A stretch of 64,000 nucleotides of DNA from Heliopora coerulea (GCA_030142905.1 JASJOG010000017.1:2604001-2668000); one strand, 5' to 3'; positions 24,101-32,999 are shown, counted from the first letter of the stretch. Notes: a model not told the origin generated them from the letters alone. Numbers and translations: made by a program.

Positions 24101-27100
24101 ATGGTCGTATTCATTTCATCGTGCAGGGAAAATGCTGTTCTTTTATATCTGTGTTCCAGCCCAAATTAGCGCCTCTCGTGATTTAGCACGTTCCCCGACA
24201 AGTGTGCTTATTTGAGCATTTACAGTAGTCAGAGAAATTTTGAAAGAACTAATGAGCAGTTCTTTACTGGAGATCAAACTCGTCATTAGTGTTAAATGTA
24301 ATCGGTTTGACAGTCACAATCTGGTCGATTATTACGGTAATCGGTTGCTCTGATGGCGTTTTAGCGCTTAAGCAATTTTCCACTCAGTATCAAAACCAAT
24401 TTAAGCGTTCACTGAACAGCAACGAACTACATGTTATCCAGTTTTGAAACAAAGATTGTCAAACAACAACCCAACGTTTTACCGGTCAAAGAAAACGATA
24501 AACGACCGGAGATTCAACTGTTTTCCCACAAATTCCCATTCTTGCGACTGCTGCGCTATTACTTTTGAAACAAACATGTACTAAAAAATAAAACTAGTTG
24601 CGTTGTTTGAAAATTATCCATTACCCCGATATAATCCTACTGACTTATTTACGATTTGCGGCCGTTGATTGAGTAACAACGCGTGAACAGATGAGAATAA
24701 CGAGGTACTGCATAATCGGAATCAGCCAAGTATGAAATGGAAAAACTGGTAATCGGTAAATTCCGATTGCGCCATGATCGATCAAACACTACTCGCCATT
24801 TCCAGCAATAAATCTTGTCCATGTAACGGTGATTCTGATGATTTGCTGGAGCTCTTACCTTTTCCTCCACGTCCTCCTCTACCACCACCTCTACCTCTGC
24901 CACCTCTTGAAAAACCTCTTCCACCTCCACCACGGCCACCTCGACCACCAGGACTCTTGAATCCACCTAAAAACATTTGTGAAAAATTACTTCACCAAGA
25001 TTAACGTTAGTGTCGTGTAGTATAGGTAACACTGAGCTGCAGTGGCATAGCCATAGGAGAGCAGCTGCCTTCCACCGGAGCTCTAAAGGGCTGTCGTCGG
25101 AAAAAGTTTAAAGGTTGGTAAGTGTCTTGACTGATCTCAAAGAAATTCAAGGTTTCGAGCAAAGGCTCTTCGCCAGAGAAAGAAAAGTGTTCTTAAAACG
25201 TGTTTAGAACACGTTTCTTTCGCTGATGAAGGGCCTTTGCTCGAAACGTTGGATTTCTTTGAGATCAGTCACGGCAGTTACCAACCTTTAAACTTTTTAC
25301 ACGATTTAACACTGTCCATGCAATACTCTATTTTTATATGAATGTCGGAAAGTTCTGTACTCTGCAGGAAAATTCTGATCTGCGAAAGCGTCAAATAATA
25401 ACTCTTTCAGTTGCTTTTTGACATGAATTTGAGGAAAGTTAATTGACAGGGAGAAGCAAGAAGCAGTCACACAACTGAAATGAAGAATTTCCGTTCACGC
25501 GTGGAAACCTGAGATCCACTGATTGCTCCGCAAGCGGCAAGGATTTCTGTTGAGCGTGCCATTTAACAGCAAATGAAATTGGACACGAAGTGGTCATGCA
25601 TATATAAGCGTTTTAACGATAATTTGTAATCTAAAAAGAAAACGCAGCGAAATGACTTGTTTTTAAAGTTCTTGTATTCTTGTTAAGTTGTTTATATCGG
25701 AATAATCTAGTAACTATCACTTATATAGCACATCTTTACTCGGCTACTCTACAATAATTGAGAGATTCTCGCGTTTTCTGCTCGAGACATGCCAGATGAC
25801 AGAATGGATCAACGGCTTAAGTTTAACAATACTTAATAGTTCAGATGAATTTAGAACTGTTTTAATTAAAAAGAAAAAAAATTGTTGCTTCCATAGTTCT
25901 TTGGGACTTGACGTAAATTAGTATGTTTGGTCTTACATGGTACACATATATATATTTCAAATGTTTTTACTTTTCATGCTATAATTGGTAGTTGTAGATA
26001 ATATTAATTTAGTCGTTAGGGTACCTACTCGTAAACAGTTTCAGACGTGTGCATGATTTCAACCATTTGCTGATGAGAAATAATGAAGTTGTACAATAAG
26101 TCAACAAACACCAAATAAAAACGCACATGCACTTTTAACAGGCCCATAAAGCCACTCCCACTTGTCGAAATTTTAGAATGCTCGCCCGACCGCTAAAAAT
26201 TCCCTGCTACGCCTCTGCTGAGCTGTAAGACTGACATTAACTCTTTCACCTTTAAGCTTCTCTTTGGCTGGATAAGATCATTTGACATTAGCCAGTCAGA
26301 ATAAGCAAATAAAATAGTGCATTATGCCGTTGCTGGTGGCTAATAAACTTTTACTCCAGTGGGTTTTTACCATGTAGAGTAAAAGCTGTCAGCATTCTCA
26401 TCCTCAGATTCAGTTATTCTCTTAGCATGGCCACATAAAAGTTTTCCAGCATTGGAGACAGACACTAAATGTGCCAAATATTTGGACACCCAGTTTTTGC
26501 TTATTGAACCACAGCCATCTACATTATTCAACTTATTATTCCACCTTATTATTCCATCCATCTACATTAACACTATTGTATTGTGTCAGTGTCTCCAGAC
26601 ACCAAAAATGTTTCATGTGACTATTCTAAAGGAAAAACATGTGATCTGGGTTGGTATCAGCCAGAAAAAAAAATTAAAAAATGTATAAAGCCATCCTCTG
26701 GAGTGTTTCATTCCTGCAGACTTATACTCTTCTGCTAAACCTACCTGATATTAGTAAGGACAAAACTTAAAAATGTTGACTATAGCATTTTTGAGAGCAT
26801 GAGGGTTATTTCATTCCTATGAGTTACTACTAATCTCAATAAAACTGTCTAATACTAGCCACAATAAAATATCCAAACATATCATCCAGCACTGTGATCA
26901 GTGATGGTTAAATCTGGAAACATTTGAATTTTACACAAATCAATAAAGCTATGGATGGTGGGATTTACAGCCTCTTTAGGATAACATGAAGAAAAGGTTT
27001 TAGTTATAATTTTCTATTTTGGAAAAGTCAACTAAAAATGTGGTTGCCCAGATTTGAAATGATATGTTTTAGGTACTGCACACTACAGGTATCTTGACCA

Positions 27101-29221
27101 AATGAGCTGTCATGTCAGCTGGGAATCCTTCATTTTTAATCCATTAATGGGCAAAGGCACACTTAATACTGTATTTTACTCTAGCTAACACCAGATGATT
27201 TTATTCATCAAAGGGATAAGCCCTGCCCCTTAATGAGTTAACTGCCATCTCCTTAACCCATTAAGGGGCAAGGGTACACATTAATATCTTACTCTGACTT
27301 ACACCAGACAACTTTACTTGTCAAGGGGATGAGCCATGACCTTCAATGGGTTAATCTACCTGATTTAAATATTATAGCTATATACTGCATCAGACCCATG
27401 CAAAATCCACTGTCTTAAAAGGAAGGTGAATACCAAGAAATATTTTTTCTAAAATGTCCTTAATGCTGTCATTCCACTATTATGAAGTTCTACTGGATTA
27501 GTGATTCTTTGCCCCCAGAAGACATTGGTAGCTGTTTTTTAACTCTTGATTGCCAAATATTTTGCCAAGTTGACTGTAGTCAAGTCAGCTTACTTGTCAT
27601 TGATTGCTATACTAACTGCAGATTGACTGTATCCTAGTTCAGAACTTAACTTGAGTTGAAATAAGCCTTTGCAAAGAATCACAGGTGTTACTAGGTTCTA
27701 TGTCAGCTAAATGTAATTCCTGGATATTATCTTCGACAATTTGAAAAGCATTTTAGGAGGTAGATTTTTCTTTTATTCCAGGGCATGACATAATGAAAAT
27801 ATGAGTAAAGTTTGGCAACAGAATTTAAAATACCATTCCTCAAAACTGTTATGACATGAATGATTAGAATTAAGATGCTTCAAGGTGGGATACTAGACAT
27901 CCGAAAGGCACACCAGGTTCCAAAAGCCTGGTATCTAATCTGGATACTCCTGAAAGAACTTTTCAAATCTCAATTTCTGATATTAGAGTCTGTCAATGGT
28001 TTGAAAGGGGCTAAAGTCAGACCTAGAATGATGAGTCTGACCAGGATCTGTAAAGGATTAAGGAGATCTGAGACCTAGACTTAGGGTCTACCATTGATTT
28101 TGGTCCATATAAGGTTTATTAACCTCATTCAAATCTGCTAATCAACACATGAATCAGTGTGCACATGCTATTTTTCCCCAGAATAAAATGTGCATAAATG
28201 AATATTTACATACTATTATAGTTCTACAAGCTCCTCATCAGGGATCACCCTATGGTCACTTCACAGGGCATCAAACTTGATGCTACTTCTAAGAGTATGA
28301 AGTATAATAAAAACAAACCTCTTTTCCTAGTTCGATAAAGTTTTGAACCTGATTGACAATGTTTATTCAGGAATCTATGGCCCTACTGTATTTATATATG
28401 ATTGTTAGGTAATAAAAATTATTGTCCAACAAATAATTTTAAGGAATGAAATGTCACACATAAACACATCAGGATATTTGGAAGTACTTTAATAAGAGCT
28501 AATGTTTTGTCACTTCACATGCAACATCATCAGAGAAAGCTATGTTTACAAAAATTTTTTCTGATGTGTTTATGTGTGCCATATCATTCCTTAAAACTAT
28601 TTGCAGGGCAATAATTTTTATTACCAGACTTCAGTTTCCGCCTGGTATCTCAATAGCCAAAATCTTAACAAATATGATTGTTATATGTGATTATTTGTTC
28701 TGATGTGTAGTGTGAACCAATGGGTCTTCAGGAAGTATTGCCACTTCATAGGTTAAAAGTATGGATTACTGAAGCTATAAATCAGAGCATAAATATGGTG
28801 TAAAGCAGAGAATCAAATGGACCTGCTCAGGGAAGGCCAAGACAGTTTTGAGTGCCATCGAGTGCTAATCCCCCAGAAACAGTGTTAACATTTTTCTAGG
28901 GAGATGCCTGCTCACATCAACAGCTCATCAATGCACAATTCACCACTGTTATTTAAACAAACTTCAGTAAAAACTAGCGCAGCTAATATGCAAAGCATTT
29001 CAAACGTACACCTTTAACGCAAAGAATAAACATATAAACTGTGCATACCTCGGCCTCCACGACCCCCTCTTCCTCCGCCACGTGGTGTACCAGATCCTAC
29101 AATGATCACACAAGAATAATAAATAACAGGCAGCAAGGTTCAAAATACACGTCACTTCTAGTAACAGTAAATTTGAATGTCATTAAAACACATGCGATAG
29201 GTTATTACCAGGTTTTCCCAT
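6094..29221 (-). CDS. FBL: Fibrillarin, rRNA 2'-O-methyltransferase (10 exons)
   Basis: Fibrillarin is the SAM-dependent methyltransferase of box C/D snoRNPs; it 2'-O-methylates rRNA in the nucleolus. Minus-strand coding exons, read in gene order: 29221-29209, 29096-29049, 24966-24859, 23151-23101, 19317-19223, 17510-17337, 15894-15762, 14169-14057, 10454-10309, 6118-6094. Every junction has GT/AG ends and the phases agree, giving 906 nt including the stop (301 aa), close to the usual fibrillarin length. The N-terminus is a glycine/arginine-rich (GAR) domain (about residues 5-60). The methyltransferase fold follows: [10 protein letters not shown], the SAM-binding segment [37 protein letters not shown] and [20 protein letters not shown]. 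The start is the only ATG in phase with the first GAR exon. The introns are full of transposable elements. Identity is near certain; the first and last tiny exons are the least secure parts. Confidence 0.95.
6584..6682. repeat. Short palindromic repeat
   Basis: ATTACTTCATGGTTGGT at the left end is repeated inverted at the right end (ACCAACCATGAAGTAAT) around a degenerate loop containing TTATTCAC / GTGAATAG. It is a foldback of about 40-base arms in fibrillarin intron 9. Confidence 0.6.
10309..10454 (-). CDS. FBL: Fibrillarin coding exon 9
   Basis: 146 bases beginning ANCIDST and ending in [15 protein letters not shown]. The acceptor is TTGTAG. After the Arg codon's first two bases (AG) comes a strong donor, CAG|GTAAAT. 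Read through, that donor would give an immediate TAA. The split Arg codon is completed by the exon at 6118. Confidence 0.95.
10925..10985 (+). repeat. Possible tRNA-like SINE head
   Basis: TTAGTTGGCAGAACG resembles a box A, and ATTTCGACTCC about 40 bases on resembles a box B. It lies in a fibrillarin intron. It is a different family from the pair at 522-885. Weak evidence. Confidence 0.35.
11878..12423. repeat. Long, near-perfect inverted repeat (foldback, about 262-bp arms)
   Basis: The left arm 11878-12140 and right arm 12163-12423 are nearly exact reverse complements, with a loop of about 22 bases. Each arm contains a CTGATGATG...GAAACGT hammerhead-like core (minus in the left arm, plus in the right). 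The outer ends continue into sequence shared with the repeat at 28410-28675 (CAGACTTC...CGCCTGGTAT), so it belongs to a repeat family. It lies in the intron between fibrillarin exons 9 and 8, where the transcript would form a long hairpin. Confidence 0.85.
12302..12333 (+). ncRNA. Hammerhead-like ribozyme core (Penelope-associated type)
   Basis: CTGATGA, one extra T, a GTTGC...GTAAC stem II, then GAAACGT: the CUGANGA and GAAA boxes in correct order and spacing. Hammerhead motifs are known from Penelope-like retroelements. The extra nucleotide before stem II and the very short stem III leave activity uncertain. An inverted partner lies at 11969-12000. Confidence 0.4.
14057..14169 (-). CDS. FBL: Fibrillarin coding exon 8
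   Basis: 113 bases encoding [17 protein letters not shown], then [10 protein letters not shown], the core strands of the methyltransferase fold. The acceptor is AAACAG and the donor GTTTGT. Confidence 0.95.
14325..14425. repeat. Copy of an about 105-bp repeat bounded by TTAACCC
   Basis: Starts ATTAACCCTTT and ends AATGGGTTAA, with internal TTGACAAATAAAATCGTCTGG and TTAGCCAGAGTAAAAT. These words recur at 27136-27353 in the opposite sense. It is a small foldback-bounded interspersed repeat in a fibrillarin intron. Confidence 0.5.
14560..15620. other. Possible decayed coding remnants, unidentified
   Basis: A stretch of fibrillarin intron with several short open segments. On the minus strand about 15480-15600 reads [20 protein letters not shown], then [20 protein letters not shown], like a membrane helix followed by a soluble tail. 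About 15000-15170 reads [18 protein letters not shown]. The plus strand has a Ser/Thr-rich segment at 14625-14834. Stops interrupt every reading. I do not recognise the family; it could be a dead retrogene or transposon. Confidence 0.25.
15762..15894 (-). CDS. FBL: Fibrillarin coding exon 7
   Basis: 133 bases encoding [18 protein letters not shown], then the KKRTN and [14 protein letters not shown] segments. The acceptor is ATTTAG and the donor GTATGC. It ends with the first base of the Gly codon completed in exon 8. No ATG opens this reading frame, so a simple ORF search misses it. Confidence 0.95.
16366..16710 (+). repeat. Dispersed repeat family, copy B
   Basis: Collinear with 130-480 over nearly its full length (GTTTTATCAGGCTTCTCGTC through ATTGGCCAGTTAGCATCC), with scattered substitutions and small indels. 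It sits in a fibrillarin intron in plus orientation. Confidence 0.7.
17337..17510 (-). CDS. FBL: Fibrillarin coding exon 6 (SAM-binding motif)
   Basis: 174 bases (58 codons, phase 0 at both ends) encoding [15 protein letters not shown], then [20 protein letters not shown], the SAM-binding glycine-rich loop. The acceptor is TTTATAG and the donor GTATGC. A run of about 18 T (coding strand) lies just inside the downstream intron. Confidence 0.96.
17752..18043. mobile_element. hAT-type MITE (292 bp)
   Basis: Ends are CAGGGGCGTA... and ...TACGCCCCTG, with flanking 8-bp duplications GGGTCACT (17744-17751) and GAGTCACT (18044-18051) that match at 7 of 8. There is no coding capacity. It is inserted in fibrillarin intron 5. 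Confidence 0.7.
18666..18832. repeat. Foldback repeat with GACGTTTCGAC arms
   Basis: The left arm contains GTTGGGGAATGACGTTTCGA. The right arm contains its complement around TCGAAACGTCATTCACCAAC. Arms are about 60 bases with mismatches. It shares the GAAACGTC core with the other Penelope-like foldbacks in the window. Confidence 0.6.
19223..19317 (-). CDS. FBL: Fibrillarin coding exon 5
   Basis: Ninety-five bases encoding [15 protein letters not shown]...[13 protein letters not shown], between acceptor TTCTTAG and donor GTATGT. This is the conserved N-terminal beta region of the fibrillarin fold. A nine-A run in the coding strand encodes the Glu-Lys-Lys stretch. Confidence 0.93.
19813..20340 (+). 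pseudogene. Integrase-like protein remnant, left arm
   Basis: Readable pieces in order are [57 protein letters not shown] and [15 protein letters not shown]. This matches the general layout of a cnidarian/fish integrase family: an N-terminal GF-NK-IL helix region, an SL-LKR-L---G--RR motif, and a GPG-L-GYR--WHTL...VPR--V--IL-E-DP block before the catalytic core. Stops and frameshifts interrupt it, and the catalytic core itself is absent. Confidence 0.5.
20401..20535. repeat. Near-perfect foldback (66-bp arms)
   Basis: Arms 20401-20466 and 20470-20535 are almost exact reverse complements, meeting at GCGAAG|GGC|CTTCGC and containing TCGACGTTTCGAGCG. It is inserted inside the palindromic transposon, so it is younger than that element. 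Confidence 0.85.
20718..21256. mobile_element. hAT-type MITE
   Basis: Ends CAGTGGCGGAACGAGG and CTCGTTACGCCACTG are inverted copies. The flanks CAGACAAT and TAGACACT match at 6 of 8, the hAT duplication length. The internal sequence has GCCCGGGGC near both ends and no coding. It is nested in the palindromic element. Confidence 0.65.
21560..22390 (-). pseudogene. Integrase-like protein remnant, right arm
   Basis: Minus-strand pieces in order are [12 protein letters not shown] (near 22345), [42 protein letters not shown], then after a shift GYSAVWYAL and [11 protein letters not shown]...RDFDPGGSQ. It is the mirror copy of the left-arm remnant and is better preserved around the GPG-L-GY--VWYAL block. 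About 200 extra bases separate the first two pieces relative to the left arm. Non-functional. Confidence 0.5.
23101..23151 (-). CDS. FBL: Fibrillarin coding exon 4
   Basis: Fifty-one bases encoding [16 protein letters not shown], the join between the GAR region and the methyltransferase domain. The acceptor is GTGGTAG and the donor GTGAGA. PHRHEG is highly conserved in fibrillarins. Confidence 0.93.
24859..24966 (-). CDS. FBL: Fibrillarin coding exon 3 (GAR domain)
   Basis: 108 bases encoding a run of RGG-type repeats (starting [18 protein letters not shown]), with acceptor TTTTTAG and donor GTAAGA. The exon begins with two bases of a split Gly codon and ends with one, matching its neighbours. 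The opposite strand reads as proline-rich, which is only a shadow of the GAR repeats. Confidence 0.92.
25040..26217. mobile_element. hAT-type non-autonomous element with perfect target duplication
   Basis: Begins CAGTGGCATAGCC and ends GCTACGCCTCTG, flanked by a perfect 8-bp duplication CTGAGCTG (25032-25039 and 26218-26225). At 1178 bp it has no transposase. It contains a foldback repeat (25101-25299) that must have inserted later. It lies in the intron between fibrillarin exons 3 and 2. Confidence 0.8.
25101..25299. repeat. Foldback repeat with hammerhead-like core
   Basis: AAAAAGTTTAAAGGTTGGTA at the left is mirrored by TACCAACCTTTAAACTTTTT at the right. The inner parts pair through GATCTCAAAGAAATTCAA / ATTTCTTTGAGATC. 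The right arm carries CTGATGAAGGGCCTTTGCTC followed by GAAACGTT. Confidence 0.75.
27136..27353. repeat. Tandem pair of about 105-bp repeats
   Basis: Two head-to-tail units (27136-27240 and 27254-27353) share TTAAYCCATTAAKGGGCAA, CTTACACCAGA and GTCAAGGGGATGAGCC words and end AATG-GTTAA. A third copy in the opposite sense lies at 14325-14425, and shorter echoes lie near 26235-26300 and 54330-54400. Confidence 0.55.
28410..28675. repeat. Second copy of the 11878-type foldback
   Basis: Short arms (28410-28485 and 28561-28623) share AAATAATTTTAAGGAATGA and ACACATCAGGATATTT with the large inverted repeat at 11878-12423. The same CAGACTTC-(T/G)-TTTCGCCTGGTAT tail follows. The hammerhead-like core is decayed to AATGTTTTGTCAC. 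It lies in fibrillarin intron 2. Confidence 0.65.
29049..29096 (-). CDS. FBL: Fibrillarin coding exon 2 (GAR domain)
   Basis: Forty-eight bases encoding [15 protein letters not shown], flanked by acceptor ...TTGTAG and donor GTATGC. This is the first part of the Gly/Arg-rich, RNA-binding and nucleolar-targeting N-terminus. Confidence 0.85.
29209..29221 (-). CDS. FBL: Fibrillarin coding exon 1 (start)
   Basis: Thirteen coding bases, ATG then GKP and the first base of a Gly codon, followed by donor GTAATA. The one-base overhang fits the next exon (G|GA). It is inferred from position, phase and the expected short lead-in to the GAR domain; a cDNA would settle it. Confidence 0.75.
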
Positions 29222-29397
29222 TTCCCTATTAACGTTTGTTTGCCTTATATATCTGGATCTGCGGTGAAAACACAAATCGAAATTTCTTCTGAAGACTGAA
29301 TGCCACAAAGCGTGCTGAGGTAGCGTGGGCTCAAATAAGCTCCCAAGGTCCTGCGGTATTTGAACTATATTCTACGTTTCTGTCTGTCGTTTCAGAA
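29222..29397. promoter_or_regulatory. Putative bidirectional promoter of FBL and ATP5MG
   Basis: Only 176 bases separate the divergent start codons of fibrillarin (minus) and ATP synthase subunit g (plus). The interval must hold both 5'UTRs and both core promoters unless an upstream exon is missed. A TATATAA-like stretch sits near 29245-29252 but is very close to the fibrillarin ATG. A CAG just before the ATP5MG ATG could be the end of a 5'UTR intron. Shared control is inferred from spacing. Confidence 0.6.
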
Positions 29398-29485
29398 ATG
29401 GCGTCTTCGAAGTTGGTTAAGATGGGAGAAAATTTGCTTGCTAAAACCTTAGCAACGACCACAAAAGTTGGAATGAAGGGAATGG
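29398..29485 (+). CDS. ATP5MG: ATP5MG coding exon 1
   Basis: Twenty-nine codons plus one base, from ATGGCG to GGAATGG, then donor GTGAGT. The basic, hydroxylated N-terminus suits a mitochondrial membrane subunit. The first residues of subunit g vary between animals. Confidence 0.8.
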
Positions 29486-32400
29486 GTGAGTATTGTTGAT
29501 GTTTGGGAGTTATCTTTTACTTGTCGGAGTTACAGTATTTGCTTCTCCTTCACAGCTGACTATGAGGCTACTTTACCACCGCCAATATACTTTTGCGGTA
29601 ATCTTCCAAACAAAATGACAAGAAAATTTAGTACACTGGGAAATTGACCTGAAAAATTTGCAGACCAGGTTCTCTTATTTTTACCCTGAGAATGTTCTGG
29701 GACGTAGCCAAAATTATTTGCGAGGGGGAGAGCAGTGGGACGTTTGTTGGAATGGTTACAGAGGAAGGTCTCTCTATTAGGAACTTTTTCGGATTGACGA
29801 CATCTTAGAGGTAATTCAAAGTAAAACCATGACTCCATTCATCAAAAATACAGGAAAGTTTCTGCCAAAAACAAGAAAATTACTGACTTTTCCTATTTAT
29901 ATTTAACCTATTTACTGGAAACAAAAGTTGCACATCAATTCACTTATTGTATATTGTACTGTAGTTTGCAATATACATGTACTATGTTTTCCAACACATT
30001 GTGCAGTGGATATACTAACAAAATAGTGGATCTAAACTTCTAAAGGGATACTTTCTTTGCTATGCCAGATTTGTGGTTTTATTATCCAGTTATTATTATT
30101 GTATCATTATTTATTTCCTCGGTCCTATGGACATTTTTATGGATGGTTATGATATTTAAAATGTCCTGTTGAAATGCAATGTAAAGGAGCTATGCCTCCT
30201 ACTATAGCACCCTTTGTGGCCTTGTTCCTAAGAATGTTAGGATCTGCAAAGTGTAAATTTATTATTTAATACAAAAAATGCTCTGTTTTCCATTATTTAA
30301 TCTTTTTTCAGGTAATTAAAAATGGTTTTATATCAGTTAATCAATTTATTGAAAGTATGATTTGTAAAGTTAGAAAATTTACTTGATATAATCTATATAC
30401 AGTAGAACCTGAGTTATGCGACCACCCTTAGTTCTCATGAAAACGGTCATAAATGACAGGTGGTCATTAACACAGGTTTGTGAATGATGTCATCATTTCT
30501 TAAAAATATCAAACATTTTTTAAATGCTAAAAACATTGTGATGATGTAACAATATTAAGAGACAACAGCAAACTAATCTTTACAATAACAAATTGTATTA
30601 TTCAGTCAATATATATATGGTATAAATGTTACAGACAAAGCTTTTGGCAATTTTTCTAGCTGAATCACCCTGGTTGGAAAGTTTAATGACACGCATTCAC
30701 TCAAACAACATCATGACCTTGCATTTCTTGTGCACGTGAACCATAGCTGTAGTGAAAATTAATATGTAAAGACAAGAGACTGTAGAACTACTAGGTTTTG
30801 AGAACTTTAGCGAACTGATAAAAATGGACTAAAAATGCTGTTATTTATATGCAAATGACTGTGGCATATTTACATAAGACACAATGACATCATGACACCT
30901 TTTACACCTTGACAGGTGATGTGTGCCGTTTGACTTCAGAAAAATACAAAAACAAAATTCCATACATATTTGCATGATGACTTGCGAGTCATGTATTTAA
31001 ATTGAAATGTAAGATAGAATGTCATGTCATGAGTTGTAAAGTTTGCAGGATGGACATAGATGCTTGCAGACAGGAAAGGTGATGTTGTTTTGAAATTTGA
31101 GTATCTTAATACATTAATACATTGTTTGTGAAAAATATGAACTCTTGTCTCAATATTCTGCATACATGTTGGTCATTTAAAGTGAAAATGGTTGTTAATG
31201 ACAGGTAAATTTCTTGCTTGGGATGCAAAAAAGTGGTCGCTGGTCGAGTTGGACAGGTGGTTGCTCATTACAGGTACTTTTTAGCTACAAATCGTCTGTG
31301 CCAGGAAATGTGGTCATGTACAACAGGTGGTCACAAAACATGGGGGTCGCATAACTCAGGTTCTACTGTAATCCTAAATCACAATTCCTGAAACTGGTTA
31401 GAGTGGAGCCTTGCCTTAGCACAAATCAGCATAACTTACTGCTTAACCTAGGGGTAACAAAATTTTTATCATCCAGATTTTAAGGCTCTTGAACATTATG
31501 TACCCAGTAGAAAAATATATAAATAAGGTCATCAGTCCTTCAGATGTTGTTCTTGTTCCTGCTATTTCATAATGCAGTACAATACAATGTGATTGTACAG
31601 TACTGTATTGTAGTACAGTAAATATTGTACTACAATACAGTGTGAGTACCATACAATATGATTTATTTCCACACAGTTTGTATGAACTGCTGCAGAATAC
31701 TGTATGCTGATGTGGTCATGTATTTACAGTTATGTAAAAACTTAAATTATGTTACTGTATAATTATTAAATTATCAAAAACATTTGAAAGTTGTCTATAA
31801 ATCTATAAAAATTTATGATAATGCTGCTGTAAAAGCAAACTATCTTCAAATATTAATTACAGATTTACTTAAACTACACAGAGTTTTAGTGGTAATGTAT
31901 ATTAACTCATTGTTGATTTTTTATATTAGGTTGAATGTTAATTAGAAGCTATTTTGAAATATCTTATTTGCCACAGCAATTACTTGAATGCTATTCTAAC
32001 TAACAGTATTTGATATCACAAATATTTTCCTACCTTTCACAATTCATGTACAGTATATTTCATTCTTTCCAGAAAATATTTATTCACATTTATTGAAGAA
32101 AGAACTTGTATTCTTCCACTTCTAAGAAACTGTATTGAGCACCTTTAGCCCATTTTAGCAAACTGAGACATTTTGCTGAAAAGGTGCAAATGAAATTCCT
32201 TTGTTGTAAGCTCTGGACTTACATGTGTGTTCTTCATATGACCTTTATTGACATTTATAAACATGAAGGAGGATTCTTATTACTGTGGAGATCAGTATAA
32301 ATGTAATTAGCATGAATTGTTGGCACAAATAGCAGTCAGCTGTGTCCCTAATGACCATTAGAGATTAATCTGTGTTAGTTTTGTAATGATATTTTCATCT

Positions 32401-32756
32401 TGTAGTATAATATTTTTTTAAATATGCCATCAGTTTTTGAGAAATTTAAATGCATGTACTACAGTCTGATACAGCTAATTCTCATTTCTTTTGAAGAACT
32501 TGGGAGAAGATCTCAGCCTCACTTGAGCACAACATGGAGACATGTTCGTCTTGAAATGGCACCACCTATGCCTTCTGAATTTCCTCAAATCCAAAAGAGT
32601 TTCATTAACTTGAAAAACAGTTTGGTGAAAGGGAAGTTCTTAAACTTAACTACAAAAGAAGCTGCTGCAAATACCTTAGTTGGTGTAGAAATCTTCTTTT
32701 GGTTCATTGTGGGTGAGATGATAGGAAGAAAAAGTGTTGTTGGCTACAATGTTTAA
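29398..32756 (+). CDS. ATP5MG: ATP synthase F0 subunit g, mitochondrial (2 exons)
   Basis: Subunit g belongs to the peripheral membrane part of the mitochondrial F1F0-ATP synthase and helps dimerise the complex and shape cristae. Exon 1 (29398-29485) encodes MASSKLVKMGENLLAKTLA and the following residues, and ends in phase 1 before GTGAGT. Exon 2 (32497-32756) follows acceptor TTTTGAAG and runs to TAA. It covers WRHVRLEMAPPMPSEFPQIQ, a conserved KSF..LKNSLVKG stretch and a C-terminal membrane helix, with a GxxxG motif (GEMIG) of the type used for dimerisation, ending GRKSVVGYNV. The total is 115 aa against roughly 100 in vertebrates. The 3.0-kb intron holds a pogo-like MITE. Exon 2 is unmistakable; exon 1 is supported by its start, splice phase and amphipathic N-terminus. 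Confidence 0.9.
30400..31368. mobile_element. Pogo/Tigger-like MITE (969 bp) in the ATP5MG intron
   Basis: Left end CAGTAGAACCTGAGTTATGC and right end (reverse complement) CAGTAGAACCTGAGTTATGC are identical over 20 bases. The element is flanked by TA on each side, the Tc1/mariner/pogo target. The interior has no transposase and carries subterminal AGGTGGTCA/GTCATTAACA words. Confidence 0.8.
32497..32756 (+). CDS. ATP5MG: ATP5MG coding exon 2 (most of the protein)
   Basis: 260 bases from acceptor TTTTGAAG to TAA. It carries the subunit g signature, including PSEFPQIQ, the KEAAANTLVGVE segment and the terminal FFWFIVGEMIGRK helix. Confidence 0.95.
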
Positions 32757-32999
32757 TTTTCAACATCCAGTCCATGTATTTAACTAAAAACAAAGCTTAC
32801 ACAGAAATTGGACAATATCATGGATAAACAAGCTCAGGGTTTCATTTGAGCAATGTTACGATGTGTTGCTAAATGAAAGTTTTAAAATTTGTTTAAAAAT
32901 TGTTTCTTTATTTTTGTAAACTTGTACATTTTTCTTTCATTCTCTGCTGAAATGTATCATCACTGGGGAATTTTTCATAGATAGTGAACATGTTTTGGT

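Noticed and set aside
24649..25004. Proline-rich (plus) and Val/Glu-rich (minus) frames over the fibrillarin GAR exon
   Set aside because: They are shadow frames of the GGN/CGN-rich RGG repeats; only the minus frame encoding GGRGG is in phase with the fibrillarin splices.
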